NCBI RefSeq assembly: GCF_036227565.1
Contig: NZ_CP109460.1
Coordinates: forward strand, 372,001 to 436,000
Reading direction: 5' to 3'
DNA length: 64,000 bases
Source: Streptomyces sp. NBC_01454
GTDB taxonomy: Bacteria; Actinomycetota; Actinomycetes; Streptomycetales; Streptomycetaceae
The notes beneath the pieces were generated by a model. It was not told the DNA's origin, did not search any database, and saw only the letters and a list, made by a program, of their open reading frames with translations. The translations under genes were made by a program, and so were the position numbers. How positions within the stretch are numbered: the stretch's first letter is position 1; each line of letters starts with the position of its first letter. This document shows, in pieces, positions 33,640 through 45,819 of this stretch.

Positions 33640-36600
33640 ATGCTTCCGCTCTCCTCCTCGCAGGAGATCGTCTGGCTGCACGAACAGGTGCAACCGGGCA
33701 GCCGCGCCTACAACTTCACCGCCGCACTCGATCTGTGGGGCACACTCGACGCCGAGGCGCTGCGCCTGGGTCTCGCCGCCACACTCGACCGGCACGCCGG
33801 GCTGCGGCTGGAACTCGTCGCCGTCGCCGGGGCGATGCCGGGGCAGCGGGTCGCCGAGGTCTGTGCCCCGCGGCTGCGCACGGTCGACCTGAGCGGGGCC
33901 GCGGACCCGGAGACCGCCTTCCAGGAGCTGCTGCGCACCGAGGCGGAGACCCCGCTCGACACGTATGAGGCGCCGCTGCTGCGCTGGACCCTGGTCCGGC
34001 TGGCGGACGACCGGCACCGGCTCATCCACGTCGAACACCATCTGATCCACGACGGGCACTCGTTCGCGATCCTGCTGCGGGACGTGTTCACCGTCTACCG
34101 GGGCCACGTCCTGGGCGAGCCGGTGCAGCTGCCGCCGGCGTCCTCCTACGCCGATCACGTCCGTTCCCGGTCCGCCGACGAGGTGAGCGCGCAGCGGAAC
34201 GAGGGGCTGGAGTTCTGGACCGGTGCACTGCGCGAGCTGTCCTACGACATGCCGCTGCCCGGTCTGACCCGGCCCGGCTCCCGGCGCCGCCACCACGGCG
34301 GTCAGCTGCGGCAGTCGATCGGCGCGGATCTCGCCGAGCGGCTGCGGGCGCACGCCCGGGACCGCGGGCTGACGCCGTTCGCCACGCTCCTCGGGCTCTT
34401 CGCCGAGCTGCTGCGCCGGCACAGCGGCCGCACGCAGATGGTGGTCGGCACCGCGGTCGGCAACCGCCCGCGCGGTTTCGAGGACGCCGTGGGCATGTTC
34501 GTCAACACCATCCCGCTCCCGCTCCGGCTGGACCCGGCCGCCCCGGCCGAGGAGTCCATGGACGAGGTGACCGACACCCTCTTCCGTGCGCTGCCGCACC
34601 AGGAGGTGCCGATCCAGGAGCTGACCCGCGCGCTCGGCCTGCACACCTCGGGCGCCGACAACCCGCTGTTCAGCGTCATGTTCAGCGCGCACGACGCCGA
34701 GCTGCCGGAGATCGACGTCCCGGGCCTGGAGATCACCCTCTTCGAGGGCTTCAACACCGGCACCACCCGGTTCGACCTGGACGTGGTGCTGCTGCCGGAC
34801 GACCGGCGCGGTGTCAGCATCCGGCACGGTGCGCCGGGAATGACGCTGGTGTGGGACTACGACGCCGACATGTTCGGCGAGGACGTGGCGAAGCTGCTCG
34901 CCGGACGGTTCCTGGATCTGCTGCGGGCGTATCTCGACGCGCCGGGCACCGCCCTGGCGGAGCTGGCGCCGCCGCCCGTGCCGCCGGCCCTCACGGCCCC
35001 CGCCCCGCAGTCGTCCGGGCACGACCCGCTGGACCCGGCCGCCGCCCACGACCCGTCCCTGCCCGCGCTGCTGATCGGCGCCCGCCGACTCACCTACGGC
35101 GATCTCGACGAGCGGGTGAGCGCGCTCGCGGAGCGGATGCGGGCGGCCGGCGTGACCGCCGGGCAGCCGGTGGCCGCGGTGCTGCCCCGCGGCGCGGATT
35201 CCGTCGTGACGCTGCTGGCCTGTCTGCGGACCCGGGCGGTGTACTGCCCGCTGTCGCCCTCGGACCCGCCGGCCCGGCTGTCGCTGCTGCTGGGCCGGCT
35301 GGCACCGGCGCTCGTGCTGACCTCGGCGGACGCCCCCGTCACCGTGCCGGACGGCCTGCCGACGGCCACGGTCGACGCCGTCGCGCTGCCGGCGGCCCGG
35401 GCGGCCGAGGTCGTGCCCGGTGCCGCGTACATCATCCACACCTCCGGTTCGACCGGCATCCCCAAGCCCGTCGCCGTGGGCCGGGCGGCGCTGGAGAACC
35501 ATCTGACCGGCGCGGCCGAGCGGTTCGGGCTGGCCGCGGGCGACCGGGTGCTGCTCTTCGCCCAGCCGTCGTTCGACGTGGCCCTGGAGGAGGTGCTGCC
35601 GTCGCTGTACGCCGGGGCGTGCCTGGTGGCTCCCGACCGTGAGGTGCCGACCGGCGCCGAGCTGGCCGCCCTGCTGATCTCCGCCCGGGTCACCGTGGCC
35701 AATCTGCCGACCAGTTACTTCCTCGCCACCCGCGAGGAGATGCGCCCCGCCCTGCGCGACGGCCACTGGGCACCGCGACTGCTGGTGCTCGGCGGTGAGC
35801 GGCTCCCGGCGGATGTGCTGCACGCCTTCCTGGCGGACACCGACAGCACCGTGCTCAACGTCTACGGCGTCACGGAGGCCGCCATCAGCTCCACCGTCCA
35901 CGAGATCACCCGCGAGGGCCTCGCCGACGGTGCGGAGATCCCGCTGGGCACCGAACTGCCCGGCGAGCGCGTCCATGTCCTGGACGAGCGGCACCGGCCG
36001 CTGCCCGACGGCGCCGTCGGTGAACTGGCCATCGCCGGCGCCGGGCTGGCCGAGGGGTATGTGGGCAATCCCGAGGCGACGGCCGCACGGTTCGTCTCCA
36101 TCGAGGCCCTCGGCGGTGAGCGGGTGTACCTCACCGGCGACCTCGGCTACCGCGGCCGCGACGGGCTGCTGTACTTCCTGGGCCGCCGCGACCACCAGAT
36201 CAAGCTGCGGGGCTACCGCATCGAGCTGGAGGAGGTCGAGGCGGCCGCCTCGGCCGCGCTCGGCGGCCGGTCCGTCGCCGTCGTGCTGGACCGCGAGGCC
36301 TCCGGCGGGCCCCGGCTCGTCGGCTTCCTGGAGCGCGCTGATGACAGTGCGCCGTGGGACGAGCAGGCGCTGCACACGGAGTTGAGCAGCCGGCTGCCGA
36401 GCGCACTGGTACCGGGACGCTGGGCGCTGCTGGACGACATGCCGAGACTGGCCGGCGGCAAGCCGGACCGCACCGCGCTCACCCGCCGGGCCGCCACGCT
36501 GGAGCCGGCCGCGCCCGCCGCGGAGAGTGTCGTTGCCCAACCGCTGGCGCCGTCCGACCCGTTGACGGCACTGCTGGCCGAGGGCTGGTCCGCGGCGCTG

Positions 36601-36824
36601 GGCCACAGCCGCTTCGACGAGTCCTCGGACTTCTTCCGGTCCGGCGGCCATTCGCTGCTCGCCGCGGAGCTGGCCGCCTGGCTCGAACCGCGGCTGGGCA
36701 AGCGCCCGCCGCTGCGGCTGCTGTTCCAGAACCCGGTGCTGGCCGACCAGGCCCGTGCGCTGCGCGCCGTCGGCACCGCCGCCGTCCCCGCTTCCGCCGC
36801 TTCGACCCCCGTGACGGAGTCCCG

Positions 36825-36828
<4 letters not shown>
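33640..36828 (+). CDS. NRPS module C-A-T
   Basis: A 1062-residue NRPS module. Condensation domain (1-440): LPLSSSQEIVWLHEQVQPGS and HVEHHLIHDGHSFAILLRD (intact HHxxxDG). Adenylation domain (about 460-960): IIHTSGSTGIPKPVAVGRAA (A3), VYGVTEAAISST (A5), VYLTGDLGYRG (A7), DHQIKLRGYRIELEEVEAA (A8) and RLAGGKPDRTAL (A10, Lys present). Carrier domain: DFFRSGGHSLLAAELAAW with its Ser. Specificity residues read by eye are D-V-E-N-V-G-V-I-S-K, which I cannot assign. A C domain at the start means it extends an upstream acyl or aminoacyl chain. The ATG at 33640 is chosen because the C1 motif follows at once; the stop overlaps the next ATG. Confidence 0.9.
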
Positions 36829-38744
<1,916 letters not shown>

Positions 38745-38745
38745 G

Positions 38746-40662
38746 ATGACCACCCGCACCCCGTACGTCCCCGACGCCCCGAAGGAGGGCCCCGTGCTCA
38801 CCGAAGGCACCTTGCCGCACGAGCGCACCCCGTCCGGTGACCGCACCGGGCCCGTCCCGCCGGCCGGCCGGCCCGCCCCCGAGGCCGGGCTGGCCGCCCT
38901 GGTGGCCTGGCACGCCGAACGGACCCCGCACGCCCTGGCGGTGGCGGACGGCGACACCACGCTGACCTACGCGCAGCTCGTCGCGTCGGCCCGGGCGCTC
39001 GCCGCCCATCTGCGCGAGAACGGTGTGCGCCCCGGTGACTCCGTGGCGCTGCTGCTGCCCCGCTCCGCCCGCACCGTGGTCGCCCAGCTCGCGCTGTGGT
39101 GGGCGGGTGCCGGGTGCGTGCCGCTCGACCCGGCCCATCCGCGGGCCCGCTCCGAGGCGCTGACCGCCGACGCGGGCGCCACGCTGACCGTCGGCGACCG
39201 CAAGCTCCTCGAATCCGTGGCGCCGGCCGGCGCCACCCTGACGCTGCCCGGTGAACCGCTGCTCGGCGGCGACGCGCTCGCCGCGGCCGAACTCGGCCCG
39301 GACGCCACGGCGTTCACCATGTTCACCTCCGGCTCCACCGGCCGCCCCAAGGGCGTGGCGGTCCCGCAGCGGGCGATCGCCGAGCTGGTCCTGGACCCGG
39401 CGTATCTCACGCTCACCGCCCGCGACCGGGTGCTCTTCCACTCACCGATGACCTTTGACGCCTCGACCTTCGAGGTGTGGGGCGCCCTGGCCAACGGCGC
39501 CGCCGTGGTGGTGTGCACCACCGAACGGCCGTCGCTGGAGGACCTGGCGCGGCACGTGGAGCGCCATGGCGTCACCGTCGCCTTCTTCACCACCGCGCTG
39601 TTCCACCAGCTGGCCGGCCGGCGCTCGCGGATCTTCTCGCTGCTGCGCACGGTGATCGTGGGCGGCGAGGCACTGTCCGCGCACCACGCCGGCGAGGTGC
39701 TGACCGCCTTCCCGTGGCTGGAGCTGGTCAACGGCTACGGGCCGACGGAGGCGACCACCTTCACCACGGCCCACCGCGTCACCACCGCCGACTGTCACGG
39801 CGCGATGCCCATCGGCCGGCCGATCGCCGGGGCGACCGTGCACCTGCTCGACGACGCCGGGGAGCCGGTCGCGGCCGGCGCCCGCGGCGAACTGTGGATC
39901 GGCGGCAGCCGGCTGGCACACGGCTACACCGGACAGCCGGAGCTGACCGCCGAACGCTTCCGCGACCTGCCCGGGCGGGGGCGTCTCTACCGCACCGGCG
40001 ACCTCGTCTCCCAGCGGCCGGACGGCACGCTCGACTTCCACGGGCGCACCGACGACCAGGTGAAGATCCGCGGCTTCCGGATCGAGCCGGGCGAGATCGA
40101 ACACGCCCTGCGGGAGCGGCCCGAGGTGGCGGACGCGGCCGTCACCGTGCTGCATCCCACGCCCGACGACGCCCGGCTGGCCGCGTTCGTGGTGGCTGCG
40201 CCCGGCCCGGTGCCGCGCCCCGACGCGCTGCGTGAGACGCTCAGCGCCGTCCTGCCCGCACATCTGATCCCCGACGACATCGAGCTCGTCGAGGTGCTGC
40301 CGCTCACCCCCTCCGGCAAGGTCGACCGCCGGGCGCTGCGGGACCTCGTCGCCGACGGCGGGGCCGAGGCCCCGGCCGGGCCGCTGAGTCCGCTGGAGCA
40401 GGCCGTCGCCGAGATCTGGAGCCGGTCGCTGGGGCGCGAAGTCGCCCGCGCGGACGCCGACTTCCTCGCGCTGGGCGGTCACTCGCTGCTCGCGCTGGCC
40501 GTCGCCGACGACCTCCGCGAGGACCTCGGCGTGGAGCTGACGCTCGCCGACTTCTTCGCCGCCCCCACGGTGGCCGGACATGCCTCGCTGGTCGAGCGTG
40601 CGCTGCTGGCCGCCCACAGTGATCTGCGCCCCGGCGCCCCGGAGGACACCGATGGCCACTGA
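38746..40662 (+). CDS. NRPS A-T didomain
   Basis: A 638-residue adenylation-thiolation protein. After about 50 linker residues, VAWHAERTPHALAVADGDTT starts the A domain. AFTMFTSGSTGRPKGVAVPQ (A3), SPMTFDASTFEVWGALANGA (A4), NGYGPTEATTFTTAH (A5), RLYRTGDLVSQRPDGTLDF (A7), DDQVKIRGFRIEPGEIEHAL (A8) and PLTPSGKVDRRAL (A10) are all canonical. The carrier is DFLALGGHSLLALAVADDL. The code read by eye is D-A-F-F-I-G-G-T-F-K, close to the textbook valine type (DAFWIGGTFK), so a branched aliphatic residue is plausible. ATG at 38746 with GGGAG upstream. Its end overlaps the next gene by 11 bp. Confidence 0.9.
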   Translation: MTTRTPYVPDAPKEGPVLTEGTLPHERTPSGDRTGPVPPAGRPAPEAGLAALVAWHAERTPHALAVADGDTTLTYAQLVASARALAAHLRENGVRPGDSVALLLPRSARTVVAQLALWWAGAGCVPLDPAHPRARSEALTADAGATLTVGDRKLLESVAPAGATLTLPGEPLLGGDALAAAELGPDATAFTMFTSGSTGRPKGVAVPQRAIAELVLDPAYLTLTARDRVLFHSPMTFDASTFEVWGALANGAAVVVCTTERPSLEDLARHVERHGVTVAFFTTALFHQLAGRRSRIFSLLRTVIVGGEALSAHHAGEVLTAFPWLELVNGYGPTEATTFTTAHRVTTADCHGAMPIGRPIAGATVHLLDDAGEPVAAGARGELWIGGSRLAHGYTGQPELTAERFRDLPGRGRLYRTGDLVSQRPDGTLDFHGRTDDQVKIRGFRIEPGEIEHALRERPEVADAAVTVLHPTPDDARLAAFVVAAPGPVPRPDALRETLSAVLPAHLIPDDIELVEVLPLTPSGKVDRRALRDLVADGGAEAPAGPLSPLEQAVAEIWSRSLGREVARADADFLALGGHSLLALAVADDLREDLGVELTLADFFAAPTVAGHASLVERALLAAHSDLRPGAPEDTDGH

Positions 40663-43507
40663 CTCCCCGACCGCCGCGGCGCTCCAGGAGGAACTGCTGC
40701 GCCGGGCGCGCTCCCGCGCCGCCCGCCCCGCGCCCGCCGACGAGGCCGCCCCGCGCGGTCCGGCGCCGCTCTCCCACGCCCAGCGCCGGATGTGGCTGAT
40801 GGACCGGCTCGGCCAGGACGGCGCCTCGTACAGCGTGCCCTTCGCCACCCGGCTGCGCGGCCCGCTCGACACGGACGCGCTGGCCGCCGCGCTGACCGCG
40901 CTGGTGGGCCGCCACGAGATTCTGCGGACCCGCTACGGGCAGCGGGACGGTGAGCCGTACCAGGAGGTGCTCCCGGCACCGGAGACGATCGCGCTGCGCC
41001 TGGTGGAGACAGCCGAAGAGGGCGCCGGCGCGCTGCTGGCCGAGGAGGCCCACCGGCCGTTCGACCTCGCCGCCGGCCCGCTGCCGCGCGCCCTGGTCCT
41101 GCGGCACGGGCCGCAGGACCACACCGTCTTGCTGACGTTTCATCACATCGCCCTCGACGGGCCGTCGTTGGAGACGGTGGCCGGCGAGCTGAACCTGCTC
41201 TACACGGCCGCCGCCGAAGGCTCGGCCGCCGCTCTGCCGCCGGCGCCCCCGCAGTACGCGGACTTCGCCCGGCGCGAGCAGGCGGCCGCCGACCGGCTGG
41301 AGAAGGGGCTGAGCCACTGGGCCGAGCGGCTCGGCGGCGCCTCCCCGCTGCCGCTGCCGCGCCCGGCGCAGCCGCCCGCCGACGCCGGTGACCGCCCGGC
41401 CGCCACCCGCACCGTCGCGCTCGACCCGGACGTGCCGGCCGCGCTGCGCGCACTCGGCCAGGAACACCGGGCCACCCTCTTCACCGTGGCCCTCGCCGGC
41501 GCCTTCGCCGCCCTGCACCGCTTCACCGGCCGCAACGACCTGGTGATCGGCGTGGCCGGCACCCACCGGCAGGGCCCCGACATGCGCCGACTGGTCGGGC
41601 TGTGCGTCAACACCCTCCCGGTCCGGGTGGACACCGCCGGGGACCCGTCGTTCACCACGCTGGTGGGGCGCGTACGGGACGCCCTGCTCGACGCCCAGCA
41701 GGGCCGCGAGGTGCCCTTCGACCTCATCCTGGAACGGCTCGGCGCCACCGCCCGTGACACCGAGGGGACACCGCTGGTCCGGGTGACCGCGGATGTCCTG
41801 GGCGCACCGACCACCCTGCACCTGCCGGGTACCGAGGGCGAGTACGTCGACGTCAGCGCCGGGGAGGCCAAGTTCGACCTGTCCTTCGGCCTGGTGGACG
41901 GCGCCGAGCCGGCCGGCCTCGTCCAGTACAGCCGGACCGCGCTGGACGAGGAGGCCGCGACCGCGCTCGGTGCGCACTACGCCGCCCTGCTCACCGCGGT
42001 CGCCGCCGACCCGGAACTGCGGCTGTCCCGGATGCCCGGCGAGCCGCCGGCGCACCACGGCGAGGCCGGCGGGCACCCGGCCGAGGCGCTGCTGCGGGCA
42101 CATCCCGAGGTGGCCGAGGCCATCGTCGTCGAACCGGCGGCCGGCCCGCTGCTGGCGTACGCCGTCCTGCGGGAGACCGGCGGCCCCGCACCGGCCGTGC
42201 TCCGCGCCCATCTGCGCGCGTCACTGGCCCCCGGCCTGGTGCCCGCCGCGGTGACCCTGCTGGACGCCATGCCGCGCACGGCCGCCGGCTCGGTCGACGT
42301 GACCCGGCTGCCGGGCATGCCGTCCGCGCCCGCTCCCGAGGGCGAGCGCGCCGAGGCGGTGACCGAGGGCTTCGCCGCGCTGCTGGGTCGGGCGCCCGGG
42401 CCGGACGACGACTTCTTCCTGCTCGGCGGCCACTCGCTGATCGCCGTGCAGCTCGCCGAACGGCTGCGCCAGGCGCTGACGCTGCCGCTGACCGGCCTGG
42501 ACATCATGCAGGCCCGCACCCCGCGGGCGGTCACCGCGCTGCTGGACGCACGCGAGGCGGAGCGGGCCGCCGCCCGGTCGGCCGCCCCCTCCCGTCCGCG
42601 GCGGGCGCGCGAGGGCACGGTCCTGGTCACCGGCGGCACCGGCGGGGTCGGCGCGTTCGTGCTGCGGGAACTGGCCGCCCGGGGGCGGCCGGTGCTGGCG
42701 CTGGCCCGCCCCGAATCCGCGCATCTGGTCGCCGCACAGGGCGTGGACGTCATCGAGGGTGACCTCAGCGACCTGGACTCGCTGCGCAAGGCCGTCGACG
42801 GCGCCGACGCGGTGATCCACGCGGCCTGCACCTTCACCCGGCCCGAGGTCGATGTGACGGCGATGGCGGCGATGATCGGCGCCTGGTCGCGCGGCCCGTT
42901 CGTCTTCGTCAGCAGCGTGGACGCCTACGGGCACCCCGGCAGTGAATGGGTGGCGGAGGAGTCCGCCCCCCAGGCGCCGCTGAGCGCCTACGGACAGGCC
43001 AAGGCCGACTGCGAGGGGCTGCTGCTGCGGGCGGCCGGCGCCGGGGGCCGGGGCGGGGCGAGCGCCGTCCGCTCCCCCCTGGTGTGGGGGGCTCACCAGC
43101 GGCTGCGGGACCAGTTGCGCTGGGGCGCCACCGGTCTGCTCTACCAGGCCGCGCGGGAGGGCCGGCCGATCGCCCTGCCGCGGCCGGGCACCGGCGGCCA
43201 CGCCTGGTACGGCGCGGCCTGGGTGCACGCCGCGGCGCTGGCCCGGGCCGTGGTCTCCTGCCTGGACGCCCCCGTGCACGGTGTCGCCAACGCCGTGAGC
43301 GGACATGTCTCCTGGCGGGACCTCGCCACCGAACTGACCGCACTGCTCGGCAGCGACAGCGAGATCCGTGACGCCGACGAGGTCCACCCGGACCTCGACC
43401 ACCGCTGGCACTACCGCGCCGGGCGGCTGGCCCCGTCCCTGGCCGAACAGCCGGGCGAGGACTGGCGTTCCGTACTGGCGGCCATGGTCGGCCCCGAGGA
43501 GGACTGA
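40652..43507 (+). CDS. NRPS C-(adenylation remnant)-T-SDR protein
   Basis: A 951-residue protein. Condensation domain (30-455): PLSHAQRRMWLMDRLGQDGA and LTFHHIALDGPSLETVAGEL (intact HHxxxDG). The next segment (about 475-560) reads like only the C-terminal subdomain of an A domain: AHPEVAEAIVVEPAAGPLLA and LLDAMPRTAAGSVDVTRLPG, where A10 has lost its Lys and the large catalytic subdomain is absent. The carrier is DFFLLGGHSLIAVQLAERLR. The C-terminal 300 residues are an extended SDR: GTVLVTGGTGGVGAFVLREL, FVSSVDAYG and SAYGQAKADCEG (YxxxK). This domain may reduce or otherwise process the bound chain; it is shorter than standard thioester reductase domains. ATG at 40652 after GGAGG. Confidence 0.88.
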   Translation: MATDSPTAAALQEELLRRARSRAARPAPADEAAPRGPAPLSHAQRRMWLMDRLGQDGASYSVPFATRLRGPLDTDALAAALTALVGRHEILRTRYGQRDGEPYQEVLPAPETIALRLVETAEEGAGALLAEEAHRPFDLAAGPLPRALVLRHGPQDHTVLLTFHHIALDGPSLETVAGELNLLYTAAAEGSAAALPPAPPQYADFARREQAAADRLEKGLSHWAERLGGASPLPLPRPAQPPADAGDRPAATRTVALDPDVPAALRALGQEHRATLFTVALAGAFAALHRFTGRNDLVIGVAGTHRQGPDMRRLVGLCVNTLPVRVDTAGDPSFTTLVGRVRDALLDAQQGREVPFDLILERLGATARDTEGTPLVRVTADVLGAPTTLHLPGTEGEYVDVSAGEAKFDLSFGLVDGAEPAGLVQYSRTALDEEAATALGAHYAALLTAVAADPELRLSRMPGEPPAHHGEAGGHPAEALLRAHPEVAEAIVVEPAAGPLLAYAVLRETGGPAPAVLRAHLRASLAPGLVPAAVTLLDAMPRTAAGSVDVTRLPGMPSAPAPEGERAEAVTEGFAALLGRAPGPDDDFFLLGGHSLIAVQLAERLRQALTLPLTGLDIMQARTPRAVTALLDAREAERAAARSAAPSRPRRAREGTVLVTGGTGGVGAFVLRELAARGRPVLALARPESAHLVAAQGVDVIEGDLSDLDSLRKAVDGADAVIHAACTFTRPEVDVTAMAAMIGAWSRGPFVFVSSVDAYGHPGSEWVAEESAPQAPLSAYGQAKADCEGLLLRAAGAGGRGGASAVRSPLVWGAHQRLRDQLRWGATGLLYQAAREGRPIALPRPGTGGHAWYGAAWVHAAALARAVVSCLDAPVHGVANAVSGHVSWRDLATELTALLGSDSEIRDADEVHPDLDHRWHYRAGRLAPSLAEQPGEDWRSVLAAMVGPEED

Positions 43508-43734
43508 GCCGCGACTGACCGCGCGGCGGACCGGTCTCGACACCGGTCCGTACCGCGCGGCCGTACCGCTCCGCCGCATCGCGCCGCGGGTGCACGCCGT
43601 TCCGGCGTCGCCCGCGGCGTTGCCGTGTCCGGCCGCCCGCGCCGGACGGATCCGCGCGCGCCACCGGCCGTTGCCGTCCCGGCCTCCGACGGCACCCGCC
43701 GGCTCGCCATGCCCTGCCGTGACCCACCCTTCAC

Positions 43735-43782
43735 ATAGCGTTCGCTATTGACATAGTGAGTGCTATGTCTACCGTGGAAGGC
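43735..43782 (+). promoter_or_regulatory. Promoter with two palindromic operators for the TetR-P450 operon
   Basis: TTGACA (43748-43753), a 16-bp spacer and TACCGT (43770-43775) form a good promoter, placing the transcript start at about 43782-43783, which is the ATG itself. Two inverted repeats sit on it: ATAGCG-TT-CGCTAT (43735-43748), touching the -35, and ACATAGTGAGTGCTATGT (43751-43768), filling the spacer. Both share the ATAG half-site element. The upstream 43508-43734 shows nothing else. Confidence 0.65.
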
Positions 43783-44505
43783 ATGAGCCCGGATGCCGAC
43801 CCCCCTCCCCGACGCCGCCCGACCAGAGCGGAGACCAAGGCCCGCACCCGGCGGCTGCTGCTCGACGCGGCGGCGCGGACGTATGCGCGCAAGGGCTTCG
43901 CCGGCGCCTCCGTGGAGGAGATCGCCGAGGCGGCGGGGTTCTCCATCGGGGCGGTCTACTCGAACTTCGGCAGCAAGGACCGGCTGTTCGTGGAGCTGCT
44001 GAAGGAACGCGCGAGCGAGCAGGTCTCCCGGGCGACACAGATCGTGGCCGACGCCCAGACCGGCGACGACCCGGGTCCCGCGCTCGGCCGGCTGCTGGCG
44101 AACGCCGCCGACAAGGACCCGGACTTCGCCCCGCTCCAGGCCGAGTTCTGGCTCTACGCGGTGCGCAACCCCCCGCTGCTGGAGACACTGGCCGAGGAGC
44201 TGCGCGGCCCCCGGGCCGAGCTGGAAGACCTCATGGGCAAGGCGCTGGGGCACATCGGGGCGCGGGGCTCCGTGCCCGCCGACGCGCTGGCCACCATCGC
44301 GATGGCGCTCTTCCAGGGGCTGCTGCGACAGCGGCGGATCGACCCCGCCAGCGTGCCCGACGAGCTGCTGGGCCAGGCGATGCAGTGGCTGTTCGCCGGG
44401 ATCGCGGCCGGCGACACCGCCGGCGCCCCGGGGCCCGGCCCCACGGACGACACCGCGGCCGCGGACGACCCCGCGGCCGCCGACCGGCCCGAGGAGACCC
44501 GATGA
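43783..44505 (+). CDS. TetR-family transcriptional regulator (probably leaderless)
   Basis: A 240-residue repressor. TRAETKARTRRLLLDAAART, then YARKGFAGASVEEIAEAAGF and SIGAVYSNFGSKDRLFVELL, form the classical TetR helix-turn-helix. FAPLQAEFWLYAVRNPPLL belongs to the helical ligand domain, and the C-terminus is an acidic, Ala/Pro-rich tail. I place the start at the ATG at 43783 because the promoter predicts transcription to begin there; ATG 43765 and GTG 43756 lie inside the operator. It overlaps the P450 start by four bases and so probably autoregulates a TetR-P450 operon. Confidence 0.88.
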   Translation: MSPDADPPPRRRPTRAETKARTRRLLLDAAARTYARKGFAGASVEEIAEAAGFSIGAVYSNFGSKDRLFVELLKERASEQVSRATQIVADAQTGDDPGPALGRLLANAADKDPDFAPLQAEFWLYAVRNPPLLETLAEELRGPRAELEDLMGKALGHIGARGSVPADALATIAMALFQGLLRQRRIDPASVPDELLGQAMQWLFAGIAAGDTAGAPGPGPTDDTAAADDPAAADRPEETR

Positions 44506-45740
44506 CCCACGTCGACGCCACGGCCGCCCTGCCGTCGCTGCAGGACCTGCTCGACCCGCTGCACCAGGCCGACCCCTATCCCCTCTACTCCCGCTGGCGG
44601 ACGCGGACACCGCTCGCGCGGCTCGACGAGCAGCTGATGGTGCTCACCCGGTACGACGACTGTGCCGCGGTCCTGCGCGACGGACGGTTCGGGCACCCGG
44701 AGGCCGACGATCCCCGGTTCGCCGCCCGGGACCGCCCGTCCCTCGACGTACTCGTCGATGACGAGGGCCGTCCCGTACGCGGCTTCCTGGGCCTGAACCC
44801 GCCGGACCACTCACGGATGCGGGCCCTGGTCTCCCAGGCTTTCACCCGCCGGCGGGTGGAGCGCCTCGCGCCGCGGATCGAGGAGCTCACCGATGAGCTG
44901 TGCACGGCCATGGAGCGCGCGCCGGAACCGGTCGACCTCATCGAGGGCCTGGCCACTCCCCTGCCGGTGGCGGTGATCAGCGAACTGCTCGGCATCCCAG
45001 CGGCCGACCGCCACCGGATGCTGACCTGGTCGCATGCGGTCGCCCGCGCCCTCGTCCCCGACTTCCTGCTACCGCCCGGCGCCGCCGAACAGGAAGCGCT
45101 GGCCCGCCGCGAGTTCGCCGACTACCTGCGGGAACTCGTCGTCGAGCGCCGCCGCGCACCGGGCGACGACCTGCTCTCGGCGCTGGTCACCGTGCACGAC
45201 GACGGCGACGCCCTGACCGAGAACGAGTTGCTGGCCACCTGCACGCTACTGCTGATCGCCGGCCACGAGACCACCGTCAACCTGATCGGCAACGGCACCC
45301 TCGCCCTGCTGCGCCACCCCGAGCAGCTGGCGCGGCTGCGCAGCGACCCGGACCTGACCGACAACGCGGTCGAGGAACTGCTCCGCTATGACTCGCCGGT
45401 CCAGCTCACCGTCCGCTACGCCCTGAAGGATGCCGAGGTCGCCGGGGTCGCGGTCCCGGCGGGCACCACGCTTCTGCTGCTGATCGGCGCGGCGAACCGC
45501 GACCCCGCGGCGTACGGACGTCCCGAGCAGCTGGACATCGGCCGCACGCCCCCGCGGCACCTCGCCTTCGGCCAGGGCATCCACTTCTGTCTGGGCGCGC
45601 CGCTCGCCCGCCTCGAAACGCAGATCGCCCTGCGGACGCTGCTGGCCCGCGCCCCGCAGATGCGGCTGGCCGGCGAGCCGGAGTGGAAGGACCACATCAC
45701 GCTGCGGGGGCTGAGCCGGCTTCCGCTCTCGCTCGGCTGA
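44502..45740 (+). CDS. Cytochrome P450
   Basis: A 412-residue soluble bacterial P450. LNPPDHSRMRALVSQAFTRR is the C-helix region, LLIAGHETTVNLIGNGTLAL the oxygen-activating I-helix, EELLRYDSPVQLTVR the ExxR motif, and HLAFGQGIHFCLGAPLARLE the haem-binding loop with the Cys ligand. All are intact, so an active monooxygenase is expected. It needs ferredoxin and reductase from elsewhere, as none is in the window. The ATG at 44502 overlaps the TetR stop. It may hydroxylate the NRPS product or a carrier-bound amino acid, inferred from proximity. Confidence 0.93.
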   Translation: MTHVDATAALPSLQDLLDPLHQADPYPLYSRWRTRTPLARLDEQLMVLTRYDDCAAVLRDGRFGHPEADDPRFAARDRPSLDVLVDDEGRPVRGFLGLNPPDHSRMRALVSQAFTRRRVERLAPRIEELTDELCTAMERAPEPVDLIEGLATPLPVAVISELLGIPAADRHRMLTWSHAVARALVPDFLLPPGAAEQEALARREFADYLRELVVERRRAPGDDLLSALVTVHDDGDALTENELLATCTLLLIAGHETTVNLIGNGTLALLRHPEQLARLRSDPDLTDNAVEELLRYDSPVQLTVRYALKDAEVAGVAVPAGTTLLLLIGAANRDPAAYGRPEQLDIGRTPPRHLAFGQGIHFCLGAPLARLETQIALRTLLARAPQMRLAGEPEWKDHITLRGLSRLPLSLG

Positions 45741-45819
45741 CCCGCATCTCCCGGCCGACGTGCGGGAATCCGGTGTCACCAGCACCACCGCCCGCGCCGC
45801 CGCCCTCGCCCTCGCCTGA

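Noticed and set aside
33040..36651. 1203-codon open frame on the minus strand
   Set aside because: It lies opposite the C-A-T NRPS gene, has repetitive Arg/Gly/Gln-rich composition and no domain. It is a shadow of G+C-rich codons.
40304..42211. 635-codon minus-strand frame
   Set aside because: Antisense shadow of an A-T and a C-T NRPS gene; low-complexity Gly/Arg sequence.
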